Of a stretch of DNA of 64,000 bases, positions 1-15,044 are shown in pieces. Under the pieces are notes generated by a model, which was not told where the DNA came from, searched no databases, and worked only from the letters and a program-made list of their open reading frames with translations. Within the stretch, counting starts at the first letter, position 1; the number at the start of each line of letters is the position of its first letter. The position numbers and the translations under genes were made by a program. The DNA comes from Heliocidaris erythrogramma (Eukaryota > Echinodermata > Echinoidea > Camarodonta > Echinometridae). The stretch spans positions 16,217,563-16,281,562 of the forward strand of contig CM046861.1 in NCBI GenBank assembly GCA_025617745.1. Reading direction: 5' to 3'.

Positions 1-78
1 TTCCGTAGATCGTTCGTTATCTTAAAGTTATAATGATGCATATGATTTTTGTTCTTGTCATTCTCGAACACTATATAG

Positions 79-189
79 AACGCAGCGCTGATGAGGCAGG
101 TGAATCATACAACAAACCGTATGCAAGAATTTGAACGAATAAACACCACGATTGTTGCCCAGTATCACAACGCACTCTCTACTGTACAG
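79..189 (+). CDS. Coiled-coil gene exon 1 (window numbering)
   Basis: The acceptor ctatatag precedes it and the donor GTAAGA follows. It has 37 codons in phase 0/0, reading NAALMRQVNHTT to ALSTVQ. The protein continues upstream of the window. Confidence 0.75.
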
Positions 190-3100
190 GTAAGACGAAA
201 ACATGCAGACATACTTTAAAAATAGATGTGTTTTTAATTTCTTTTCTTTTCTTTTCATTACTTTATTCTATTTGGCATGTTTTGCAAATTAAATCAACAA
301 TCTCAGGTAATTTGACTTTATATTTACTAAAGACAATCACTGGCGTAGACAGGGGGCACATGCAGGGGGGTACAAGGGGGCCATGTCCCCACCCCCTATT
401 CAGCCCCTAAAAAAAAAGGGAGAGAGCGAGAGCGAAAAAGCGGGGAAAGTGAGAGAAGAAAGCCTAAAAAGGCGCTACGAGCTGTTAGCTTTCTCTCAAA
501 ATTTGCTAAAACGTCAAAGTTTTCGCGCTTCGCGTGGGAGGGGGAAAACTCCCCCTCCCTGCACCCACCCTTGTTACATACAGTGCTGTATTGCATCCAA
601 ATAATTGAAAAGCAGTCCGGGCGTCGAACTAACTTTCCGCCTAACAAGAGCTGCTACGAGCCGTTATCTTTCTCTCAAATTTGCTATAAAAAACGTCAGA
701 GCTTTTGCGCTTCGCGCCCCTGTTACATACAGTGTTGTATTGCGTCCAAATAATTGAAAAGCAGTCCGGGCGTCGAACTAACTTTCCGCCTAAAAAAAAG
801 TGCTACGAGCCGTTATCTTTCTCTCAAATTTGCTGTAAAACTTCAGAGCTTTTGCGCTTCGCGAGGGAGGGGGAAAACTCCCCCCCCCCCCCTCCCTGTA
901 CCCACCCCCTGGGGAGCACGTTCGCGTGCTCATCACCAATTTCACACGCTTCGCGTGCTCACAATGGGTTCTATTAAAGAGCTCATATGTTGATTTTTTT
1001 CCGACCGCCAATTGCAAGAAATATGGTTTGTAAATAAATAAACATATTGAAATAAAGCTTTCATAAATTTTAGCAAATAAAATAGATTTTTTTGCCTAAA
1101 ATGTACCCTTGATTATTGTCCTTATTGAGCCAGATATCTCAAACAGACCGATAAACATGGAAGCGGGGTTGACCTGCTATGACGTCACTGGGTAGAGTTC
1201 ATCCAGGTCAATTCCTCCGATGCATAACGCGCGCTATTGAAATCGTGTGTAAAAAAAACAACATCAACGAGAGTCGCTTTCTTTTGGGGGAATCCTTATA
1301 CGTTTTGTGGCAAAATGCCATGAAATTGCGTTGTGTGTGTGGGGGGGGGGGGGGGGAGGGGGTGTTACAATACTTTAAAGAACACCAACATCAGTTTCTT
1401 CACTTTTCCAAAGCTCAATAACCAACGGAATTTGTGGGTGAAGTTTGTGAAAATTCGGCGAAAAGATTTCACAGCAGCAACCGTCACAGCAAGCATGCAC
1501 GAATTCGTACTATTGTAGGGACCATTACGTGGGTTCGAACCTCGGCCGCGTCATACCAAAAGACGTTAAAAGATGGGAGTTGCTGCTACCTTGTTTGGCG
1601 TTCAACAATTGAATGGATAGAACAACGGGGCAAAAATAATTTCCATTTCGGTTAATAAAATTTGGAGTGGATTATTATTATTATTTGGAAACATAATTTT
1701 GAAGTATCAAAATCATGTCGAGCAAAGTTTCTCTTCACTCTCGGTTGCCAGTCCATGCTATGTTGTGCAGCAGTACACCACGGAGGTCATACGACTCTAC
1801 CCAATGCCGACGTCAGTGCTAATTTGCATAGAAAAGTAAACAAGCTAGCATTTTGCCGAATAGACCTGTTTACTAAGTGACTCAAATTTATGGATGTTTC
1901 TTTCCTGGGGACCTAGTAACGAGGTATTCCATTAACCTGTTATTAATGAATGAACTACAATACTTGGAATCCAGTTTGCATACATTACTTGTTGCTATGT
2001 CTGACAAGCCTCTGGCAAGCTTTCAGGTTGTCAAGAACAACCTTTGTTTCAAAAGTATGCATAAAATTTGAATAACTTAGTAAACAGGTTTATTGGACTG
2101 CGAGACAATTTCAAACTCTCAAAAAGGTGATTTTTATTTTTAAAAAAAATTATTTTAAAAAAATTGCACTTTCTAGTTGAGCTATTTGAAAAATTTAAAA
2201 AGGATTGTTTTCTTTGATACACAGATTTTAATATTACCAAATAAAAACGCATACCACTTCTTTTCTCAATATGAGCTCTTTAAGAGTCACTGTACTACCC
2301 ATTATTATTATTTGCCTTAAGGGCTTTTCAAATCGAAGGTGCAAATATTAGCAAATCGCTTAAAGAATATAATTATGGGTTGGGTATAAGTATTACCATA
2401 AACTTATTCAAACCGTTTTTTTTTTCTCCATCCTAATTTATTGGCTGATTGTAGGCAATGGAGAAGGATCACAAGTCTGCTCAGAAAAAAATCAGGGAGC
2501 TTCGAGGAAAACTAGGAGCAGAGAAGCAAACAGAGGCAGAAACAAAAGTGTGAGTTTCTCGACTCTTTCTTTTATTCAGGTTTATCCCTTTCGATGCGAC
2601 ACATGTGTCATATAACACGCACCTCTATGCATGTATCCTTACTATAGTTTGGCTAATGTGTGTATGTGTGTCTGTCCGTCCGTTTGTTTGAAAGCGCTTT
2701 TCTCCGTGATTTTCCACTCCGTCGAGCTGGGTTTTTTTTTAAACGTGGTTAAATTGTTCCCAGATTGTCATGAGGGGGGTTGTTTGTGGTATTTTGGTCG
2801 TATTATTTAAAGGTTTTTTAAAATTCGTAACTTTCTTTGGCAGGCCCCGAGTAAAGCTTCGAAGTTCCCAGACCTTTCGACCTTTTTCGGGTCAGCGAAA
2901 TTACATAGGCATAAGTTTCACATGTAACGTTAGAACTCCTTGGTTAGATCTAATCTGAAAACTAGCACCATCGGACATCGGGAACGGCTCTATTTCGGCT
3001 TCGATGTCGAGTTGGGGTGGGGGGAGGTCCGGGTATGGGGGTCCAGTTTCCCTCCATAATTCTCTGACAAGCAAAGAAAAAGAAAAAGAAAAAGAAAAAA

Positions 3101-6100
3101 AAGTTTTCGTTCTAAAAGGGGGGGGGGGGGGGGCACAATGTATACTTTTCTTCCAAGGGGGGGGGGGGGGGGTGGTCCGGATGTGCCCCCCTAAATCCGC
3201 CACTGATCTAACATACACCTCTCATCTAACATACACCTCTCAATATTGTTGTTTATTTGAATGGAACTGAATATTATATTCTAATAAGTGAAGATGCCCA
3301 TATAACGTTTAAAGGTTCCCTTTTATGGAATTACAAAGGAACTTCATTTAATAGACTTTTCTACTGTGAATCCAGATCTGTCAACCATATTACCTGAATT
3401 CCATTCATTAATCTGTAAACTTGAAAATAAAAATATAACTGGGAACGCCCCTAAAAATTTTGGAAAATCGGTCCAGCGATCGATGACGTCATGTGACGTC
3501 ACATGCAGAACGCTCGACTCACACAAGCTGGATCAGTATCGACAAAGAGTTTAAATACGAAGAGTGCTCAGTGCCGAAATAAAGCACGCGTATAATATTG
3601 TGGTACATGTCGATCGGCCCAGAGGGAAAGGTTATAGTCTTAATCAAGATGTTTGTATTTTTTATTTTCTTTATTTTTTACTTCTTTTTCTGGACAGCGC
3701 TTTTGCCTTTTGGTAAAGCCGTAACTAAAGGGCATAATCTTGATATTGTCCCTTAATTCAAATACAAACTTATGTCCCAAAACAGATAGGAATCAACTCT
3801 AACTGCACCAGGGAGGAGAAGGGGAGAGTTGGGAGGGGGGCATCGGACTAGATGTTTGTATTTTTGTTAAACTTAGTTATTTGCTATGAATTTTTTATTA
3901 ATAATATACGATGATGGGGGGGGGGGTCCAAACATGTTCCCTGATATTAAGCTCTATATGAGCAAACACTGCGATATCTGACGGGAATGTCAAGAAAAGT
4001 TATTTAAAAATAATAATGTGCTATCTTTATTTTTCTACTAAATCAGAATATTTCATTTGATATGATTTATGGAAATTATAGGGATTATAGACCTGCAATG
4101 TAATTTTATTAGCCTTATTCTTTTAAAATTCAAGACAGAAAAGGCTTTAATAAAATGAGATTGCGTGCGAGCAATTCCTTATATAAATATAAAGATTACA
4201 TTAAGAGTGGCGTATCCAAGATTATATATCCAGGAATGTACGTGCCCCTATGTGCCAGCCAAAACCAAATCTGACATATCTTAGTTACACATCGAATGAA
4301 AGGAAATGTGTACCCCCCCCCCCCCCCCCGCACAGAAAGAATCTGAAAACTGATAATTTTTTTTCCTTGCTTGTCCTAAAATTCAAAATAGAATGCATCT
4401 GTTTTTTTTTGTTCGTCAGGCGTGAGCCTTCCCCCTCTCCCTGCCTTCCTGGATACGCCACCAATATAACCAACTTACGGTAAGTTATTTTGTAATATTC
4501 TGCTGTAGAAATATGAGACGACAGGCGAAGAAAACAGTATAGGGGCTTGCTCCGAAGCCATCACCAACGCAATAGGGCTCACATAAGTAATTAACGGCCC
4601 CATTCACTTGTTATAACGAAGGTTGTCTAAACATCATATTTTGAACATCGCTCGGTAGAAATCGTTTAAATTCACAGAACAGAGACAAAATATAAAAATC
4701 TCCCAAATGAAGTACCTTATTTGGGCACTTTCCCGGCGATAAAAAAGGATATTTAGGCTGAAACAAGGCTAGCCGAAATTTCGGCCCATTCGCACATGGA
4801 AACAGTGGAAGTGCACCAGTGATAAAATAAATCCTTTAAAAATAATAAAAGGCTAGCCAACTTCAGCTAAGGTGTCAAATTGGAAAGAGTATGTCTATCA
4901 AACACCATTTACGCTTTTTAAATTTACTGAGGAGATTTAATCGATTTTATATGAATATTTCTAATTAATTAATTTCAAATAATCTTTGCTCCGCCTCACC
5001 GGCATGCATTGCAGGCGGATGAATTACTTATGTGTGCCCTATAGGGCCTTTATCGATTGTACGAAAAAGGGGATGGCCTCCGTGTTTTGAATTGAATTAA
5101 CTAGTAACCAACAATATAGCAGCTGATGATATAATTTATTACCAGTCCTATTCTGTCTTTGGAGGAATATCCCATTACTTTTGCTCCAGCTCTCTTTGTC
5201 TCTCTCTCCTCCCCCTCTCATTTTTCTTATACTCTCTTTTCTCTCTTACAACCGATCTGTAAAAAATGACTCCAATAGAATTGAGGAAAAAATAATGATC
5301 TCTTATTTTTTTAATTTGTGTTTTTATTAGGAAATCAACAGAAATCACAACAATTACAAGTGATTTACATGATAAAAAACAAAATCACTGAGCAAAAAAA
5401 AAACAGTAAAAATAAAGCAATTAGAACAAAAAAAAAATGATCTTATTGCTTCCCCCGCCCCCAATCTTTCAATTTAATGAGATCGACCACCAACACTATG
5501 CAATCATATTCTTCACATCCATGACAGAATAGCAGGGGCGGATGAAGAGGGGGCGAATCGGACGATAATCGATCGATAACAAATATTGGAATGACGTGTG
5601 TAGAATGGCAAATCATTTTTTTTGGTCGAAAGCATGCATATTCCCGGGATTTGTGCGGGGTTTATCCAGTGGCGGCACCAGGATTTTGGGGGCAAAATGG
5701 GAGGCAAAAGAAAATGTTGGGGGGGGGGGGGGGGGCGGCAAGGGCGGACAAATAAATTTTTCCACCCTTTTATTTTTTTTCACTCTGAAAATTATTGGGG
5801 GGGGGGGCAACTGGGGGCAAAGCCCCCCCCATGCCCCCCCCCCCTGGTGCCGCCACTGGGTTTATTGGACTCATCGAGGCTCAATTATACCCTTCCAGAG
5901 CTTTCAATTTCATGTAAATCACATTTTTCCTAATTTCAAATAAATACTAGGGAATTAAAATCATTTCAAAACCCCTGTTTTCATGTGTTAACCAATGGGA
6001 GCTGGAAGGCCAAAAGCATGCATATTCCCGGGAATTTATGGGGGGTTTACTGGACTCATCAAGCTTTCATTATACCTTATCAGAGCTTTAAATTTCATGT

Positions 6101-9100
6101 AAATCACATTTTTTACATTTTCAAAGAAAAATAAAGGGAATTATAATCACCCTAAAATTCCTTGTTTTTGCGTGCTAGCCTATGGCAGGCGAGACGTTTT
6201 TGGTCAAAAGCATGCATATTCCCGGGGATTTATGGGGGGTTTACTGGACTCATCAAGCCTTAATTATACCTTATCAGAGCTTTAAATTTCATGTAAATCA
6301 CATTTTTTACATTTTCAAAGAAAAATAAAGGGAATTATAATCACCCTAAAATTCCTTGTTTTTGCGTGTAAACCTATGGCAGGAGAGACGTTTTTGGTAA
6401 AAAGCATGCATATTCCCGGGGATTTATGGGGGGTCTATTCAACTAGACGAGTATTAATTATATATTTTCTTTAAATTTTACTCAAGGCACATTTTTCAAA
6501 ATTTTGATTTAATTCTGCGGGAATTATAATCATTCAAAAAATTTTGCGTGCTAACCTATGGGAGATGGAAGGCCAAAAGCATGCATATTCCCGGGGATTT
6601 ATGCGGGGTCCCTTGCACCTTTTGAGCCTTCATTAAGCCTTTTCAGAGTCTCAAATTACATGTAAGCCACATTTGCACTAAATTCAAGGTAATACTAGAG
6701 GAACTTTAATCATTTTCAAAATCCATGTTTTCACGTGTTAACCCTATGGCAGATGACTCTTTCAAAAAGCAGGCATAATCCAAGGGATTCATATCGGCAT
6801 TTATTGACAAAAAAGGTTCAAGAAATGTTTTTTTAACTATCCATCCTTTTTCTCGTGCAAAACTCAGACTTGAAAAAGATAGAGTAAGATCTTTTCACGT
6901 GTTATACCTATGGAGTACGTATTTTTCCGAGTCTATTTATAACACAGGAAATGATGCCTCCAAAATGTACTACGGAAGTAGGTCAGAGTAATCTGTCTTG
7001 ATACTAATGAAGTCGCGCCGAGCGTAACGCAACTAAGAAACAGTCTATACTTAGATAAAATTAGCCAGACTTAGAGATGTGTGTCTTCCTTTCAGCAGCT
7101 TCAATCCAAGATGGGGCTGGTTGGCGCTGGTTACGTCATCGGTGCCCCGGGTAGACTGGGGAGGGCGACATCACCTGTAAGGGAAGGGGCGTTCCTACTA
7201 TATCCCCCCCCCCCGTTTTGAAAAATAAGCCCCCTGCCCAAAAATGAAACCAGCCTAAATCAAAGGTGCCCCCAATTTGAAAAAAACAACAAAAATAGGG
7301 TGCCCCCCCAAAAAAAAACACATCTCCCCCTGAGCTGTCCAGGGAAGACAAAAACAATGTTTTGTTTTTTTTTGTAAAAAGAAAAACACCAACCCGCCCA
7401 CAAAACAGGGCAAAAACACAAACATAAACGTAATCAAAACATGACCAAATTATGGCAAACACCATGAAAACCAAAAAACTGTGAACAAGGTCAAGCAAGT
7501 AAAACCTTGCCGAGGATAAGCATATGGAAAACATTGTTGCATTTGACCCGGAGCGGCCTAAGGATGCCTTATAATACGTGAAAATTCGAGTATATACCCC
7601 CCTTCCAGCAAAGAATCGCGTGCCAAAAGAAAACACAATGAGCTTTTACAAACCCTCGCCCTGCAAATCAAAGTTTAAACCTTTAACTTTTCAATGGATA
7701 TATTCTTGAAGCAATTTTAATTCGGGAAATTAAGGCGTTTTTGGACTAAAGTTGGACCTAAAATCATCAAAAATTGGAGAGTCTATGGCGCTTTGGCAGA
7801 AATTACGTTATTTCTGCTGACATTGCTCAATGAAAATGAGCCTCAATCACTTGTCCTTTGTCCTATCGATTACCCTCGCACGCGAAAAGATTGTAGAGTG
7901 ATCATGGTTTTGAATGATGTGAAACTTATTTTGATTGGTTGAAAGGAACTTAGGGCGTTTTTCTTGTCAAATCAGAGCAAGTTTCTCATTTGTTATCAGA
8001 GCCGTATTATTCAATGACGTGCGCGTGCTTTCCTTTGTACAGCAATTCAATAGGCTTACGGAAAACGCATGCACAATGCACGCATTTAATTTTGAGGATT
8101 GGCTGTCGGCGAGTGCACACACACAGAACCGCTCCGCCAAATGCAACATTTATGGCTAAAGCTTTCCATATGATATTCAAACCCTCAAAAAAATTGAAGG
8201 AAAACAGGTGAATGCTCACCCAATCCCCGGCTATACCGGGAGTTCTGGGGGAGCATTCTGGCACCCAGGAGCTTAGCCGGAGTGCCATGGCCCATAGAGG
8301 TGGACGGCATTCAGCCGGGTATCCCGGAGCAGTACCTCCAGGTCAACCCCCCGGCAGCGGGCAACTTCCTTCAACAAAAGTGTCGCCGGATAGGTGGGGG
8401 GAGTCGGTTTCGACAAGGAGACGGTCACTGGGGACCCTCCTAAGTGCTGCCACCTGATCCTCGCCGAACCCACTGGCTGTGCCGGAGAACCCAAAATAAC
8501 ATTGGGAGTAGGATTTGAGCTATGCCTCTAGCTCCTGGGATTGCAGTTGGCAGCAATGAATGTGGATCCGATCTTACCTGGCATTCCGCCAGGATAGCGC
8601 GGATCCTGCGGGAAGGGAAGCAATTCCCAGGGGATCCCCACAGCTACCTGGAAGAATTTGTTATCCGGGAAGCGGATCTCCCGGTAATGGGCCGGGTCGC
8701 AATAATTGAGGATACCCCCGCAGATCTCCACGGGCACGCGCGGACGTCGCTGTGAGATATGCCTCACAGCCGCCATCCCCCGCTTCCCGGATCGTCGCTC
8801 TAGGCGATCCAGGTGGAAGTGGCTATCCACCGCCAACATGGGGGGTCGGGTAGCAGTTGAAGGAGCTCCCCGAGGGTTTCCCGGCTCCCCGCTCCCTTGT
8901 TGCATTACCTCCGCGGCGGGGACCCACATTGCTAGAATGTGGACCAGGATGGCTCCCGGATGTTGCCCGGTGGGAGGAAGTTTTCCCCCGAGAAGAACTC
9001 GGGTTTGATGAGCGAGGACCGGCGTCTTTTCCCTTGGCGACTCTCCCGGCTTGCTACCGAATGGAGCTGATGCCAGGCTTCCCCGCCCAGAGCATTGCTC

Positions 9101-12100
9101 ATCAGAGCAAGACTCCTCCAGTGCAAGAGGGACGCAAAGTGGTTGGAAGGGCCCACCCGGATCCCGTCTTCAACGGGCCAATTCATATGCCGGGCGAGGT
9201 TCTCCATTTCCCCAAGAACCCTCGGGGGTAGGTTCCAACCGAACCGTTCTCCTTCTGCCCGGTCATTTAACCAGGCCAAAATTCTCTGAGCCGACGAGTT
9301 CCTGCGCTATGAAGCGGAGGCATCTCGCCTGCTTTTGGGCTCTGTTCGGAGTACACTCCTGTCCACGAGAGACGGGCCGCAGGCATGAGGGCATGTGGAA
9401 GTAGATGTGATCCCGTAAATGTTCAGACAGGCGTCTTCCACATCCGAGGATCGGGCATACCCCCTGGGCATACCCCCCAGACCTTCCAGAATTGCTGCTC
9501 CTCATGGCCCTCCTGATCAGGTTGGCGATCTGGCTCCTGCTGATCCCCGTCTCTGTCGATGTCGGATTCCCCGTCTTCTGATACCGACTGACCGTCGACG
9601 GGTTCATGGTGTTCCCCCCCCCCCCCATTTTCCTGAGAGGGCTGTCCTAAGGTTCCTCGGGCCACTCCATCGGAGAGCCCCGGTTCCTCCTTGACCTCCA
9701 TGGGTTGGGTCAGAACTGCTATGTCAGCCCCGTCCCCGGGTGTCCCGAGATCCTCGGGTCCCACTTCTCCAGGGGGTGCACCGGCTTCCGCTTCCGTAGT
9801 ATTTGGGGTGGCTCCGGGATCAGGCCCGGCCCCCCTGCACTCGGCACGGTGTCGAGTGAGTGCAGTTGCCTCAAAAAACCATCTGGCGGCTGGCGGGAAG
9901 CCCTGGACCGCCACCAATACGAGGTGATTGCCAGGTATAAGGGGAAACGGTGTTCCCCCCTGCCCACCAGATACCATACAGCTCATAGAATAGGTCCCCC
10001 GGCCACATGTCCCGGGGGCCACGTTCCTTTCCTCATCAGGGTGAGGAAAACGGCGAATAATTTCCTCGTGTTGCCACAAGTCTAGGAGGCACTCCTGTAG
10101 GCATTCTACCCACAGGAGTTGCTCCTGGTGTATGGCCAACCGGTATTGCCCCGGATGGCCAACATGCCCCGGACCAAAATTGTGGGGTACAGCAGTTTCC
10201 CCTCCGCGGTGGCTTTTTCAATGACGTCCCCAAAGTGGGCCCCCAAAGCCATCGGGAGCTCCACCAAAGACTTGGTTTATTCCATAGGCTGGTCGTCCTT
10301 CGGAACTTCTGCGGCTAAACTTCTAGATTAAGGCACCCAGAGCGTCTAGGACCTGCATTGGGAGATACAAAGGGAAGGGGGAAATAGATTAGTCTTCAGG
10401 AAATACCCGGCTCATGGGTGCCAGGTCGAAGGACCCTTGTCCCGTCTCTTCACCCTGGGTTCGACTATACCCGGTTTGCCTCCGTGTCTATTCGACAGGG
10501 TGGACAGAAATAATCGGCCATTTTTTCCCCCTCATTCTCCGGGACACCTATGCACCGCCCATGATACCACTCATGACATTTGTCACAGCAGATCATAAAC
10601 TCTCCGGTTTACTGCAAAAGCAGAAGATGTCATCCCGCTTAGGTGGGCGGGTTTGACACCAAGCTGGTGCTTCTCTGTTCGTGCAGAGTTTTAACCGGTC
10701 CTGGTGGGCGGTGAATAGAGTGTTCTTCAGCTGAGGACGGTATAGATCCGGGTCCGACACTGGATTACCCGGGCAGGGCCCTTCCAGGGTGAGCTGAGCT
10801 TCTTGCAACTCCCCTTGATATGGGCTGTGTCCAGGATAAACACCAGGTCGCCTTCCCGGAACTTCCTGCGGAAGGAATGCACATCATAGTACGCTTAAGA
10901 CGAGCCTGCGTGGTACGTAGCTTCTCCCTGGCGGTCTTATGGGCTGTCTCCAATGCCTGTGGGAGCTCTTCACTGTACGTCTCAGGATCCGATGCTGGGG
11001 TCTTCTTTGGAATGGGATACATAAGATCCGCAGGTTGGTTGGTCTCCCTACCCAACATCAGTCGGTTGGCGGTAAATCCTGTACTGTATATATTCACATC
11101 ACATCATATTTCTTTTCAAATTGACATTATTTTTTTTTTGTTCTTTCATTTGATTGATTATTGTATTTATTATTATGTACTTATAACGCTTAGATAGCAT
11201 ATACATTTATCATGTACATAACTGTTTATAAGAAATGTTAAAAATGCTAGTACGTCATTTCTATCTTTTCATGATATTTAATTCCTATACATGGATATCA
11301 GTTTCCCTGAAAGTTGGGTTTATTACATGAGGGTGTGCTACACTGTGAAAATATGGTAAAAATTATATTGCTGTTTTTGGTTCAAGTATCAGAGGAAAAG
11401 AGGAGTCTAGGAGGCTTATTTTGAATATTCATTTTCACTGTCAGAAATAAAATTGGAATTAGGTAACTGAGTTCACAGACGCAAAACAATCCAGCTGCAG
11501 CTGGTCTGAGTTTCGTCACATCTAAGTATTTGCCCAGAGCATTTTTTGTAATTGATGTTGTAAAGATACATGTATGATAACTCTATTGTTAATGGCATAT
11601 GAGGTCTGTTATTTTTTTATGGCATTTGTTGTTTAATTTGTTAATTAAACACACTTTGGAAGCTAATCAGTTTTGTTTGTTTTGTTTTGTTTTGTTTTTG
11701 TTGTTTTTTTGTTGTTTTTTTTTTTTTGGGGGGGGGGGGTGGGCATTCTCCTTTATTGAATTTTTGATGTTCAATTCTAAGACAACCATTTCCTGGATAC
11801 AACATCTATATCTACATTTCTCCAGAAGTAATAATATATTTCAAATCAATTGAATATTTTTGTCATCTCTGGAAGAGCTCAAACAGGTTTACTATGCAAG
11901 GCTTGTCGTGAATGAAACTAACAATTGAAAAGAAAGGTGTGAGTGCGTGAATGAGATCAAAACCAACAATTGGCAGAATGGAAAAAGAAAAAAAAGAGAG
12001 ATAAAAAGTTGAGAGGAGATGTGTGTAATTGGAGAATATTGGGCAAAAAGAGGGAGAAAGGGAGGGAAAGCACAAGGGAAGAAATAGAGAGAGAGGGAAT

Positions 12101-13267
12101 CATTGGGGGAAAAAGGAGAGATAAAAAGTTGAGGGAAGATGTGTGTAAGTGGAGAATTTTGGGCATAAAGAGGGAGAAAGGGAGGGAAAGCACAAGAGAA
12201 GAAATGGTGAAAGAGAGAGAGTTTAATTTTGGGGATGGCGTCTTGTTTCAGGGACGGCCTCTTCTTGATGCCAAACGCCGCATGCAGCCCCGTGCTATCG
12301 ACGAAGTCCTCCGCACAAAAGTGCTCGGAGCACACAACACTGCGGTCACTCGGCCCCTTCCAATGGGCGCGAGTTAATTTTACTTTTGCGGTCCATTTCC
12401 TTCTTATATTTGGGTCTTTAGGGAATAAATGTAGACTGACACCCTCCTTTGTGGTGTTGCTGCAACCTGCAACAACGCAGCGTTGCGGCATACTTTAGAG
12501 GTGGTTTTCGAGGTGGTATATACAACAGCAAGTTAGTTTGCACATGTGATATGCAATATTGTAAACAAGCATCGGCAATGTCGGTTTGTGACGTCACACG
12601 TCAATCATGCTCGCGGAACGAGAATAAGCCATTTCGGAGATGCAATATCTGAGCATGAGCAGATAAATGTCATCTGTACCAAATTCTAAAACCCACTGAC
12701 ACTAATATTCGATATGTGCTCATGAATGTCATGTAATCATTATTCAATTATGCACTAATGGTGCATTCCATGATATCCAGGTGGAAGTATTCTTTTTAAA
12801 GGGGGAAACAAAAGCTATTCATGAGGCACCTCTATCACTCCCAGAGTTATTTTTCTGAAGTGACATAAAGGGACCCTCCATAAAATATCTGTGGATATTT
12901 GGGGTCATTTGTACCATGCGCTAACCCCGAGCTGGCTTATTCGGGGTTTAAAAGGGGGCGGAGCTTAGCAGACTGTTTTGGACATGAATACCTGGGGGAA
13001 ATATTATTTTAAAAATATTTTGATACGTATTTATTGCAAACCGATGTCATTTTTCAATTTAGATGAGTTTCAAGTACAAAATACCAAGAATTAGAATTTC
13101 ATAGAAGGGAACGAGTTTCAAACATTTTCAGTGTATGTTCTATAAGATTTTTATCAATTCCTTCAATGCATATTATAACTACTTAACCTACCAGGGGGGG
13201 AAATATCAAAAACCTAAACATGCCAGTGGAAGCCCTACGAATCCTATCACTTTCATCACAGCAGCTA

Positions 13268-13305
<38 letters not shown>

Positions 13306-14986
13306 CTTGCTTCTTTCAACATTCCACTATACTTCTCGCTTCCTTCAGTATATATGATTGAGCAACCTTTAATTGGAGAACTACAAACAAATGCAATCTG
13401 TTTTACATTGTATGGTACATATACTTACACATTTATTTTCGACTTAATACATGTAATGATAACATGTTTATATTACAATAATTGCCTCTTGACTGCTTAC
13501 TAAATACACCGTGTTACAATACATTTTTTTCCATTCTATAGTTAGATTTTGATTTCACTCCGGAATGATATTCAAGTCCTGCCCCAGTTTAACACCTAAT
13601 GCTAATTAAATTAACCCCCTATCTATATTTAAAGAGAGGTCTGCTATGAATCAATTGTTCAAATATGTTTCATCAATAAACTACTTGCCTTTCAGTGTGA
13701 ATGGGTACTTGGGCTGTACATAGGAGATGACCACCCCTCCCCCCATGGTGCCAAGGGTAATTTTTGCTAGTGTCTATAATTTAACTAAATTTGTTACATT
13801 ATTTACCTGTTTACAGGTTAACACAATTACAAACACCTCTGCCCACGACAAATTTGTTTTCAAAATTTATTTTTAAAATTGATGATATGATATGCATAGA
13901 AAATATGTTTGTATAATAAAGAGACAGTTGGTGACAAGAGGAACTGCAAAATTAGATTTAGCGCTAATAACAATTACGTCCTTTATTTTCTATATTCATA
14001 TACTCCTGTGGCACTGCTAAATACTCATGTTTTCTCGTTTGTTCCACCTATCATCATTTCTATTCTCGCAGAAATGTTGAGAAGCTATTGAAGGAGAAGC
14101 AAGAAATGAGGCAATCTGTTCAGAAGCTGGAAGAGCGACTGGTAGGTCAGAAAGATATCAACACAAGACTCCTCTCCGAGATAGAGAAAATGAGGGAAGA
14201 AAGCAGGAAAGAAGCGGAACGGATAAAAGACGAGAAGGAGAGAGAATTTCGGATCAATATCGGTGAGTGGAATCATATTTCTAGATGATTTTTATTTAAA
14301 TTTGACAGTTGGTAAAGATGTAATTAGTCATATTGATATCATTGGTATTTGTTATTAAGTTAGTGCGGTCTTATACCTTAGTCACACCTCCAAACTGACT
14401 CCAAGCTGTATCGATTCCGAACGAACTGATTATTTTCCATTCGGTGTAATGTAATTTTTTGTTCGTTCTGTTGCCGGTCTGGGCCCCGTTTCTTATCAAT
14501 AACAAGCTACAATAATTGTTATAAGCTACTGAAATCCTTGAATCTGATTGGCTGTGAGCTAGTTTGTCATAGAAATGGGGCAGTTGTTTCTGATAGCAAG
14601 TTTTATGAAACAGGGCCTTGGTGTCGGTCTCGTTGGTATGACTGGGGTTAAAGCTCTATGTAAATCCTTATTGAGACGTGGATGGGGTAGGATTTTATTT
14701 TTATCTGTCAACAGAAAGCAAAACACCCACTTGAAACATGATATTTTACGTATTTCACAAAATCGATATGCACATCTTTCACAGACTTACGGTTCGTATT
14801 ATAGACTAATATAGCATTGTCAGAAAAGGGAGACAAAATATTTGAAAACTGCGAAAGTCCACTAGTATTCCTAAGAAGCGTATTGCATATATACAAATAG
14901 ACGGTGACAAACATTCCCCCCCCCCAAAGATAGGGGTGGGGGAGGGGGGGGGGGGGCTCCAGTTCCTGGATCCTCTGCTAGGAAGG

Positions 14987-15044
<58 letters not shown>

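Larger units (their letters stand above)
8212..11097 (-). mobile_element. Decayed Ty3/Gypsy-type element with zinc-finger and TatD-like ORF
   Basis: A GC-rich island with sharp edges inside AT-rich intron. On the minus strand it reads integrase C-terminus, an acidic linker, a C2H2-like finger and a TatD-like hydrolase, all broken into several frames. The 5' portion (protease, reverse transcriptase, RNase H) is absent and no LTRs are visible. It is therefore a truncated, inactive remnant. The order, with extra domains downstream of the integrase, is the unusual aspect. Confidence 0.65.

Noticed and set aside
7136-7636. 166-codon minus-strand frame
   Set aside because: It is Phe-rich, follows homopolymers, and has no domain or splice support.
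8212-10656. Several plus-strand frames in the GC-rich island
   Set aside because: They are shadows of the minus-strand retroelement remnant, and high GC lowers stop frequency.
13266-13302. CT-rich stretch as a coding or regulatory signal
   Set aside because: It is a plain dinucleotide microsatellite.
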